A stretch of DNA of 10,118 nt from Myxococcota bacterium. Its GTDB lineage: Bacteria > Myxococcota > Polyangia > GCA-2747355 > JAKLHH01. The notes beneath the pieces were generated by a model. The model ran no database searches and was not told the DNA's origin. It worked only from the letters and a program-made list of their open reading frames with translations. Shown here one piece after another: positions 1-6,369 of the stretch; within the stretch, counting starts at the first letter, position 1, and the number at the start of each line of letters is the position of its first letter. The stretch spans positions 1 through 10,118 of the forward strand of contig JAKLHH010000178.1 of NCBI GenBank assembly GCA_022710245.1, written 5' to 3'. The translations under genes were made by a program, and so were the position numbers.

Positions 1-164
1 AACTCGGAGGTACACACCGGGGTGAAGTCCGCCGGGTGGCTGAAGAGGATCACCCAGCTCCCCTCGAAGTCCTTGGGGAAGTTGATGGGCCCTTGAGTCG
101 TGGTGGCAGTAAACTCGGGTGCCTTGTCCCCGATGCGCGGCATGACGACAATCTTCTCTTCCAT
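1..164 (-). CDS. Peroxiredoxin (AhpC/TSA family), 5' part only
   Basis: This is the N-terminal 54 residues of a thiol peroxidase, which would reduce H2O2 and organic peroxides in the cytoplasm. The gene runs off the left edge of the window. Visible landmarks are an IGDKAPEF start of the thioredoxin fold (about residues 11-18), a [15 protein letters not shown] strand-loop (37-51), and the peroxidatic cysteine C51 in the TPVCTSE context. That context fits the Prx6/AhpC2-like group more than typical E. coli AhpC. The ATG at 162-164 is preceded by a good ribosome binding site (AAGGGAGA, complement of 172-179, 7-nt spacer), which fixes the start. The resolving cysteine, if any, lies outside the window, so 1-Cys versus 2-Cys type cannot be decided. 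It lies 89 bp downstream of a broken katG on the same strand, so it may now carry more of the peroxide defence; that is inference. Confidence 0.93.
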   Translation of the reverse strand, partial: MEEKIVVMPRIGDKAPEFTATTTQGPINFPKDFEGSWVILFSHPADFTPVCTSE

Positions 165-253
165 GATTGATTCTCCCTTGCCTTCTGCTCCGCAGTGGAG
201 CGTTGTACGAAGAGCCTGACACGAATCTCGAGGTCCTACTCGCGCCACCTCGC

Positions 254-1316
<1,063 letters not shown>

Positions 1317-1359
1317 CCGCCAGCGAGAAGGACCCAGGCTCGCGCCCTGAATGATGACC

Positions 1360-1842
1360 TCAGCGGCCCGCAGGTCCACGCCCTCGACCTCTGCCCCCAC
1401 CTCCACTCCACTGCGGCACACCCGTCTTGACGTCGCGGAGCTTGAGGGTCGCGCCGTTCTCTTTGACCTCGGCCGCGATCAGCGCGGGCTTGCCCTGAAG
1501 CGTGATCCGGGAGCCCGTGATCGTGACGTGGTCGCCGACGTTGATCTTCGGGGTCTGCTCGTCGACGTACCTGGCCGGCCCGAGGTGCACGTCGAGGGTC
1601 TGTTTTTCGGTCTCGAGGGTCAGATGAACGCCCGGGCCCAGACGGCCGCCCATCTCGTACCTCGTCACCTCGGAGACCTTGCCGCTCACGGTCGTCACCG
1701 TGGTCGGGTCATAGATCGCCCCGCCGCGTCCCCCGCACATTCCTCGACCTGCACCGCAGGGCTGGGCGACCGCGAGACCATCCCAGCCGCTCAGGGTCAA
1801 GGTGATGAGCGCCGCCAGCCCGATGCTCTGGATGCCGCGCAT
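1360..1842 (-). CDS. Small secreted OB-fold-like protein, function unknown
   Basis: This is a 160-residue exported protein. Residues 1-26 form a signal peptide (hydrophobic IGLAALITLTL core, likely AVA|QP cleavage). A short Cys/Gly-rich stretch follows (CGAGRGMCGGRGG, 29-41). Then comes a compact beta-rich domain, about residues 44-147, of the type IYDPTTVTTVSGKV...HLTLETEK...LDVHLGPARYV...VGDHVTITGS...LIAAEVKENG...LKLRD...GVPQWSGG. This pattern recurs in small exported proteins of deltaproteobacteria, often labelled 'DNA-binding protein' or OB-fold/DUF5666-like. A periplasmic location argues against a DNA role. The C-terminus is a GRGRGRG tail. The start is set by a strong Shine-Dalgarno. 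The gene stands between two pseudogenes yet is intact with regular codon use, so it is probably under selection. The ligand is unknown; a metal- or nucleotide-free OB fold is inferred from the strand pattern only. Confidence 0.8.
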   Translation of the reverse strand: MRGIQSIGLAALITLTLSGWDGLAVAQPCGAGRGMCGGRGGAIYDPTTVTTVSGKVSEVTRYEMGGRLGPGVHLTLETEKQTLDVHLGPARYVDEQTPKINVGDHVTITGSRITLQGKPALIAAEVKENGATLKLRDVKTGVPQWSGGGGRGRGRGPAGR

Positions 1843-1848
1843 GCTTCG

Positions 1849-1856
1849 TCCTCCTT
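1849..1856 (-). promoter_or_regulatory. Strong Shine-Dalgarno of the OB-fold-like protein
   Basis: The complement reads AAGGAGGA, six bases before the ATG at 1840-1842. It is a near-perfect anti-16S match and decides the start. It is the strongest ribosome binding site in the window. Confidence 0.8.
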
Positions 1857-1889
1857 GTTCTTGAAAGCATGGGACGTCCGCCGCTCGCT

Positions 1890-2021
1890 GCCAGCAAGAT
1901 CGAGGTGGCTGCGGTCCGGAATCACGTCATCCTCTGGCTCGGCGGCTTCGCGGGCGTGACGAGCGACGCCAGCAAGATCGAGGTGGCCGCGCTCGGCTGC
2001 TTCGCGGGCGTGACGAGCGAC
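1890..2021. repeat. Imperfect tandem repeat, 78 bp + 54 bp copies
   Basis: Two adjacent copies of a 54-bp unit begin gccagcaagatcgaggtgg and end cttcgcgggcgtgacgagc. Copy 1 (1890-1967) carries an extra 24 bp (1914-1937) absent from copy 2 (1968-2021); otherwise they differ at only about two positions. Both the unit (18 codons) and the insert (8 codons) are multiples of three, so frames stay open through them on both strands. The minus strand reads VARHAREAAE...HLDLAG twice; the plus strand reads ASKIEVAA...GFAGVTSD twice. The repeat occupies the divergent gap between the OB-fold-like gene and the cytochrome c remnant. I see no convincing gene in it. It may be a recent duplication or hold paired regulatory sites. 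Confidence 0.85.
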
Positions 2022-2028
2022 GGTGAGG

Positions 2029-2510
2029 ATGGGCGCGGACGGCGACGACGCAGAGGGACGGGACACCGCGACGCCGCGGCGCGACCGGCTGACCGCCCGC
2101 CTGCGGCTCGGCTCGCTGCTTCAGCGCTTCGTGATCATCGCCGGCTTCGGCTGGCTCGGGAAGCGGGCGCCCTGGTCGCCGCGCTTCGAGGCCAGGCCCC
2201 TCTCGGCCGCCGTCGTCGGTGCGGAGCGAGGCCCCGTCGCCGACGCGCGCGCCTCTTCTTCCACAAGGGCTGCGAGTACTGCCACCAGGTGGCTGGACAG
2301 GGCGGCGTGCGCGGACCTGTCCTCGACCGGGTCGGCCTCCGTCTCCGTCGGGCTCAGCTGGAGACCCGCATCCTCGCCGGCGGCAACAACATGCCCGCCT
2401 ACGCCGGGAGCCTGCGCGAGCCCGACCTGCAGCGGCTCCTCGAGTTCCTGCAGTCCCGGAGCTCCGCGGTCACCGGTCAACGTCGACGGTCGGTGACGCA
2501 GTCGGAGTGA
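2029..2510 (+). pseudogene. Frameshifted cytochrome c, like the c domain of cytochrome b/c proteins
   Basis: Two overlapping plus frames join into one class I cytochrome c. The first frame (from about 2029) gives a short hydrophobic stretch RFVIIAGFGWLG, then GKRAPWSPRFEARPL and VVGAERGPVAD. At about 2245 the reading passes to the frame one base earlier, giving ARLFFHKGCEYCHQ with heme motif CEYCH, then GGNNMPAYAGSL with the probable axial Met, and LLEFLQSRS. Adding one G in the run after codon GAC (2242-2244) would give GPVADGARLFF, the spacing expected in the family. The layout resembles the C-terminal part of menaquinol/ubiquinol:cytochrome c reductase b/c fusion subunits, electron carriers on the outer face of the inner membrane. 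No cytochrome b part is visible and the hydrophobic stretch is too short for a full membrane helix. Start uncertain: GTG 2023 and ATG 2029 both lack a well-placed ribosome site. A sequencing error rather than true decay is possible. Confidence 0.72.
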
Positions 2511-2536
2511 GCGGATCCGGGCGCCTCGAGCGACCG

Positions 2537-2557
2537 CGCAGCGCCCGGGCGCCTGCG
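2537..2557. terminator. GC-rich inverted repeat after the cytochrome c remnant
   Basis: A perfect 12-base palindrome (GCGCCCGGGCGC, 2541-2552) is extended by CGCA/TGCG with one bulged C. It lies 27 bases after the cytochrome c stop. It could fold as a very stable hairpin, but no T tract follows. Intrinsic termination is only a possibility, and such palindromes also arise by chance at this GC content. Confidence 0.25.
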
Positions 2558-2675
2558 AGGTCAACGGCTGCGCCCTCACGGCGTTCCCGCTGCCGTGCCC
2601 CCTGGCAAGCCCCGCCCGACCGTCGCTGAGGCCGCCATCTGGCTCAGCTGAGCGCTGGCCACCCGGTGGAAGGCG

Positions 2676-2705
2676 TTCGGGCAAACCGGCGCGCGAGGTG
2701 ATACA
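2676..2705 (+). promoter_or_regulatory. Possible sigma70-like promoter for the SDR-phosphatase pair
   Basis: The stretch 2511-2761 holds no recognisable gene. Within it, TGATACAAACAT at 2699-2710 is an AT-rich island in very GC-rich surroundings. GATACA (2700-2705) can serve as a -10 element and TTCGGG (2676-2681) as a poor -35 with an 18-base spacer. This would give a leader of about 50 nt before the ATG at 2762. The -35 match is weak, so this is a candidate only. Confidence 0.3.
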
Positions 2706-2761
2706 AACATCGTGCGCCGGTGATGGTCTGACGGAGCTGGGCAGACGAACCAGGAGCACTG

Positions 2762-3520
2762 ATGGACAAGAGCGGCAAGAGTGGCAAGCAGACCGTGCTC
2801 CTCGTCGGCGGCACCGGACGTACAGGCCGGCGCGCGTTGCAGCAGCTCCTGGACCGCGGCGTCAGCGTTCGCGCCATCGTGCGGTCGGGCGGGAAGCTCC
2901 CGCCCGAGGTCGCGGGGAACCCCGACCTGACGGTGATCGAGGCCAGCCTGCTGTCGCTCCCCGACGACGAGCTGCGACGCCACCTCGACGGCTGCGATGC
3001 CGTCGTCTCCTGCCTCGGCCACGTGATCAGCCTCAAGGGCGTCTTCGGGCCGCCGCGCGACCTGGTGACCCGAGCGACGACGCGCCTGTGCCGGGGGATC
3101 GCAGCGCTCGAGCCCCGAGCGCCGGTCAAGCTCATCCTGATGAGCAGCGTCTCCGTCCATCGCCCGCGGGGCCTCGACCCGCGCCGGGGCTCTCTCGAGA
3201 GGGCGCTCCTCTGGCTGCTCCGCGGCGTGGTCCCTCCGGCCCAGGACAACCAGCGAGCCGCGGACTTCCTCCTCGAGGAGATCCGCCCGGACCACGCCTT
3301 CGTGCAGTGGGTGGTGCTCCGACCGGACTCGCTCCTCGAGGGCGAGGTCTCGGAGTACTCGCTGCACCAGGGCCTGGTGGACAGCCTCTTCGCGCCCGGC
3401 CGCACGACCATGGCCAACGTCGCGCACTTCATCTGCGAGCTGGTGACAGACCCGAAGACGTGGGCCGAGTGGAGGTCCAGGCTGCCCGTGATCGTCAACG
3501 CTGCCTCGAAGCTCGCCTGA
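2762..3520 (+). CDS. NAD(P)-binding protein, atypical SDR / NmrA-like
   Basis: This is a 252-residue cytoplasmic protein with one Rossmann fold. The dinucleotide-binding loop GGTGRTG (16-22) follows the first strand TVLLV. A basic AIVRSGGK segment after the second strand (about 38-45) favours NADP(H). DAVVSCLGHV (79-88) is the strand-4 region, and VKLILMSSVSVHR (122-134) is the typical strand carrying an active-site Ser. The classical YxxxK pair is missing; the equivalent region reads PPAQDNQRAADFLLEE (158-173), as in atypical SDRs of the NmrA/SDR_a5 kind, some of which are sensors or have unusual chemistry. FVQWVVLRPDSLLEG (180-194) matches the family's substrate-binding turn. AGGAG (2752-2756), five bases before the ATG, supports the start. 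The gene is followed after 17 bases by a phosphatase gene. Substrate unknown. Confidence 0.88.
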   Translation: MDKSGKSGKQTVLLVGGTGRTGRRALQQLLDRGVSVRAIVRSGGKLPPEVAGNPDLTVIEASLLSLPDDELRRHLDGCDAVVSCLGHVISLKGVFGPPRDLVTRATTRLCRGIAALEPRAPVKLILMSSVSVHRPRGLDPRRGSLERALLWLLRGVVPPAQDNQRAADFLLEEIRPDHAFVQWVVLRPDSLLEGEVSEYSLHQGLVDSLFAPGRTTMANVAHFICELVTDPKTWAEWRSRLPVIVNAASKLA

Positions 3521-3537
3521 GTGAACGAGCCGCTCGG

Positions 3538-4332
3538 ATGACAGCCGATCGACTCGTCGCGCTCCAGGGCGCGGTGAACTTCCGTGACGTGGGCGGGCTC
3601 GCCGCCGCCGGCGGCCGGCAGGTGCGGCGCGGCCTGCTCTTTCGCTCCGACGAGCTGGCTCACCTCACCGACGCCGACCTCCGGGTCGTCGATCGCCTCG
3701 GCCTGCGAACCATCGTCGACCTGCGCGCGGCGCAGGAGCGGGCCCGGCGACCGGATCGCCTGCCGCCGGGCGCGCGTCTGCGACAGGTCCACCTGCCGAT
3801 GAGCGACAGCACGATGCAAGGCTCGGCCCTGCGTCAGCTGGCCTGGCTGGTGGTGCGTGGTCCCTCGCTCGACGCCGCGACGCTGCTCCGCCAGCAGTAC
3901 ACCGCGTTCGCGTTCCAGTGCGCCGGGGCCGTGGGGGCGCTGCTGCGCTGCCTCGCCGACCCCGCCAACCTCCCGGCGCTGGTGCACTGCACCGCGGGCA
4001 AGGACCGGACCGGCTTCACCATGGCCGTGCTGCTGCTCACGCTGGGGGTGGCGGAGGAGGACGTGATCGCGGACCACCTGCTCAGCAACCAGCTCCTCCA
4101 GCCCGCGATACCGCGCTTCGTCAGGCGCCTTCGCTGGCTCAGCCTCGGCCGGCTGCGGCCCCAGCAGATCGCGTCCCTGCTCGAGGCCCGCGCCGAGCTC
4201 CTGGAGGACGTGCTCGAGAGCCTCCGCGCGCGGCATGGCACCCTCGAGTCGTGGCTGCGCCAGGCCTGCGGGGTCGATACCGTCACCCAGCGACGTCTCG
4301 CGGCGGCGCTGCTGACCGCCGCGCCCGAGTAG
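3538..4332 (+). CDS. Tyrosine/dual-specificity-type protein phosphatase (Y_phosphatase3 family)
   Basis: This 264-residue phosphatase uses a cysteinyl-phosphate mechanism. The P-loop is VHCTAGKDRTG (149-159), with nucleophile C151 and phosphate-binding R157, a full CX5R motif. The N-terminal NFRDVGG (14-20) and FRSDEL (35-40) signatures, IVDLR (59-63), and the general-acid region around HLPMSD (85-90) are those of the bacterial Y_phosphatase3 group (PF13350). That group includes secreted Mycobacterium PtpB- and Listeria LipA-like enzymes acting on phosphotyrosine or phosphoinositides. Here no signal peptide is visible, so it is probably cytoplasmic. The K-D within the P-loop (AGKDR) is typical of this lipid/tyrosine-active group. 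ATG 3538 is chosen because homology begins at residue 10; the frame stays open upstream but without similarity, and no clear Shine-Dalgarno is seen, suggesting translation dependent on the SDR gene 17 bp upstream. Specific substrate unknown. Confidence 0.92.
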   Translation: MTADRLVALQGAVNFRDVGGLAAAGGRQVRRGLLFRSDELAHLTDADLRVVDRLGLRTIVDLRAAQERARRPDRLPPGARLRQVHLPMSDSTMQGSALRQLAWLVVRGPSLDAATLLRQQYTAFAFQCAGAVGALLRCLADPANLPALVHCTAGKDRTGFTMAVLLLTLGVAEEDVIADHLLSNQLLQPAIPRFVRRLRWLSLGRLRPQQIASLLEARAELLEDVLESLRARHGTLESWLRQACGVDTVTQRRLAAALLTAAPE

Positions 4333-4349
4333 CGCCTCACTCCGAGGCG
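4333..4349 (+). terminator. Small hairpin directly after the phosphatase stop
   Basis: CGCCTC (4333-4338) pairs with GAGGCG (4344-4349) around a five-base loop, starting at the base after the TAG stop. There is no T run, so this would be at most a weak or Rho-aided end. Confidence 0.25.
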
Positions 4350-4473
4350 GAGGACCGCGACGTCTTGCCCGTCAGCTGGCGCACGATCGCGGGCGGCAGA
4401 TCCCCTCCCTGAGTCCGAGCCACTCGACGCTGAGGCGCGGGTGCAGTAAGACCAGTCGCGGAGGTCCCTGCCG
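4350..4473. other. Gap between phosphatase and radical SAM genes; no supported gene
   Basis: No gene is supported here. On the minus strand a short open tail (complement of 4337-4426) reads TQGGDLPPAIVRQLTGK near its end. This resembles the GG-LP-WxVN C-terminal helix start of START/SRPBCC proteins. The upstream sequence in that frame is not convincing, so it is at most a worn gene remnant. Near the right end, GGAGG (4460-4464) is the ribosome binding site of the following gene. Confidence 0.3.
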
Positions 4474-6369
4474 ATGAAGCATCGGAGCGGCGCCGCACAG
4501 GTCGGGCGGTCGTGCGGAGCTGCCGCGACCAACAAGAAGCCGGGGAGCCGCCCCGGAAAGGAGAGCCGCCCCGATAAGGGGAGCCGCCCCGGAAAGGGGA
4601 GCCGCCCCGAAAAGGGGAGCCGCGTTCCCCCCGCCGTCCTCTCTCCAGTCCTCCTCCTCGGCGCGGGGACCGGGGAGGCCACCTGCGGCATCCTCTACCT
4701 CGCGAGCTACCTGCGCCGGGGTGGCATCGAGGCCTTCGTCCGGCTCCACGACGGGGACGAGACCGACGAGGCGGTGACCCGCTCGCTCGGGACCCTGGTG
4801 GCTCACGTACGCCCCCGCCTCGTCGGCATCAGCCTCAAGTGGTTCCACCACGTCCACCGCGCGCTGCTCCTGGCCCGGACGTTGCGAGAGCTCGATCCCG
4901 GCATCCGCATCGTCATGGGCGGCAACACGGCGTCGCACTGGTGGCGGGAGCTCTACGCTCAGAGCTGCGTCGATCACATCGTCCTGGGCGACGGCGAGCG
5001 GCCCCTGCTCGCGCTCTGCCAGGGCGACCCCTCCCCGCCCAACTGCGTCACGCGCGCCCCGCACGGCGATCCGCACGGCGCCCCGCGGCGGCTGCCCCTC
5101 ACGTACGTGCAGGGCGCCACGAACAGCGAGGACATCTACTACTCGCACTTCCAGGACCTCTTCCTGAGCCAGCAAGATCGCCACGCCTTCTCGGGGTGGG
5201 TCGCCCCTGGCAAGGGGTGCGGCGAGAGCTGCCTCTACTGTGGTGGAGATCGTCGCAACCAGCTGGCGGCCTTCGGACGCGCGGAGCCGTTCCTGCGCTC
5301 CGAGGAGAGCGTGCGCCGCGACCACCAGGAGATCGCCCCGAGGACGTGGCAGCTGCGCTACGACTTCCCGGGGAGCTCGGTGGCGTTCCTGCAGAGCAGC
5401 TGGGCGGGGGTCGATCTCTCACGCCACTCGTGCACGTACTTCTTGTGGGAGGGGGCGCGGCCCGAGCTGATCGACGCGCTGGCGCAGACCTTCGAGCAGG
5501 TCTGGGTGGTGCTCGACCTCGGCTGCTTCTCGGAGCAGCAGCGGCGCGAGCAGACGCGCCGGGGCCTGCTCAAGCCGTGCCTCTCGGACGCGGAGCTGCT
5601 GGGGCTCATCGATCGCTGCCGCCGCCACCGCAACCTGCAGCTGGAGGTCTCCGGGATCGCCGGCCTCCCCTTCGCCAGCGCCGCCACGCTCGAGGAGGAG
5701 GTGCGCCTGGTGAAGAGGCTCATCAGCCTGGGCTGCGCGGTCTGCTACCAGCGCCTCGAGGCGCAGCCGGGGGCGCTCGTCACCGAGGACGCCGCGCGGT
5801 TCGACATGGAGACCGAGGCGCGGACGTTCGCGGAGTTCGTCGAGTACTTCGAGCAGCGCGGGCCCGGCGAGGTGACGGTGCCCATGGTGCGGTTCCGGGA
5901 CGCGTCGCTCGAGGCGGCGGTGCAGCGCACCTCGGAGCAGGTGGGCGCCCTGGCGTGGAAGGCGCGGGACGCGGCGCAGCGGGTCCCGATCAGCGGACGC
6001 ACGCGCCTGGTGAACACCGCGCCCTCGACGCTTCGCTTCGAGCTCGGGGAGTGGCTGGGACCTCACAACGTCCCCGCGAGGGTGGCGCGGGAGGAGGTGA
6101 CCGTCGTGCGCTCCGTGAACGGCGCGCGTCTGGTCGCCGCGCCCTCGCTCAGCCCGCGATCGTTCACCGACCCGACGCTGGATCAGGGCGAGGACGGTCA
6201 GCTCCTGCTGACGGCCCTGGCCGCCTTCGAGCAGCCGACCACCGTGGCCCAGGCGGTGACGCAGCTGGTGGCGAGAGGGAGGCTCGACCCGCGCTCGGCC
6301 CGCGAGGTGATCGATCACCTGGTGCACGGCCGCTTCCTGCAGCCGTCCCCGCGGGATCAGAAGACGTGA
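4474..6369 (+). CDS. B12-binding-domain radical SAM protein
   Basis: This 631-residue enzyme is likely a class B (cobalamin-dependent) radical SAM protein. Residues 1-50 are a basic repetitive tail. A cobalamin-binding-like Rossmann domain follows (about 55-185: VLLLGAGTGEATCGILYLASYLRRGG, PRLVGISLKWFHHVHRAL, IRIVMGGNTAS, DHIVLGDGERPLLAL). No DxHxxG lower-ligand motif is seen, so cobalamin would bind base-off or not by histidine. The [4Fe-4S]/SAM motif CGESCLYC (249-256) has C249, C253 and C256. The radical SAM barrel runs to about 480, including RNLQLEVSGIAGLP. The C-terminal part (about 575-625, LLLTALAAFEQPTTVAQAV...VIDHLVHGRFLQ) looks like a small winged helix, as in PqqD-like or substrate-recognition domains. 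The sequence YCGG...FGRAEPFLRSEESV matches B12/radical SAM proteins of the Ta0216-like type. GGAGG nine bases before the ATG supports the start. It overlaps the convergent barrel gene by 13 bases. Substrate unknown: methylation, peptide modification and lipid chemistry are all open. Confidence 0.88.
   Translation: MKHRSGAAQVGRSCGAAATNKKPGSRPGKESRPDKGSRPGKGSRPEKGSRVPPAVLSPVLLLGAGTGEATCGILYLASYLRRGGIEAFVRLHDGDETDEAVTRSLGTLVAHVRPRLVGISLKWFHHVHRALLLARTLRELDPGIRIVMGGNTASHWWRELYAQSCVDHIVLGDGERPLLALCQGDPSPPNCVTRAPHGDPHGAPRRLPLTYVQGATNSEDIYYSHFQDLFLSQQDRHAFSGWVAPGKGCGESCLYCGGDRRNQLAAFGRAEPFLRSEESVRRDHQEIAPRTWQLRYDFPGSSVAFLQSSWAGVDLSRHSCTYFLWEGARPELIDALAQTFEQVWVVLDLGCFSEQQRREQTRRGLLKPCLSDAELLGLIDRCRRHRNLQLEVSGIAGLPFASAATLEEEVRLVKRLISLGCAVCYQRLEAQPGALVTEDAARFDMETEARTFAEFVEYFEQRGPGEVTVPMVRFRDASLEAAVQRTSEQVGALAWKARDAAQRVPISGRTRLVNTAPSTLRFELGEWLGPHNVPARVAREEVTVVRSVNGARLVAAPSLSPRSFTDPTLDQGEDGQLLLTALAAFEQPTTVAQAVTQLVARGRLDPRSAREVIDHLVHGRFLQPSPRDQKT
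4542..4626 (+). repeat. 18-bp in-frame tandem repeat coding a basic hexapeptide
   Basis: About 4.5 copies of an 18-bp unit (core gagccgcccc, starting at 4545, 4563, 4581, 4599 and, partly, 4617) lie at the start of the radical SAM gene. They code GSRPGK, ESRPDK, GSRPGK, GSRPEK, GSR: a basic, proline-rich, probably disordered tail between the start codon and the B12-like domain. The unit length is a multiple of three, so copy number could change without breaking the gene. Confidence 0.9.

Noticed and set aside
187..201. GCTCC/GGAGC small hairpin between katG remnant and peroxiredoxin gene
   Set aside because: A five-base stem without T run and too common in GC-rich DNA to call a terminator or operator.
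1890..2021. CRISPR-like array
   Set aside because: Only two adjacent copies, no spacers of regular size and no cas genes; it is a simple tandem duplication.
1797..2066. Minus-strand 89-residue frame with repeated VARHAREAAE units
   Set aside because: Overlaps the ribosome binding site and start of the OB-fold-like gene, has no ribosome site of its own and is explained by the tandem repeat. It is kept only as a repeat observation.
2644..4236. Minus-strand open frame of 530 codons
   Set aside because: Antisense of the SDR and phosphatase genes, both of which carry intact family motifs; composition is typical of a GC-rich shadow.
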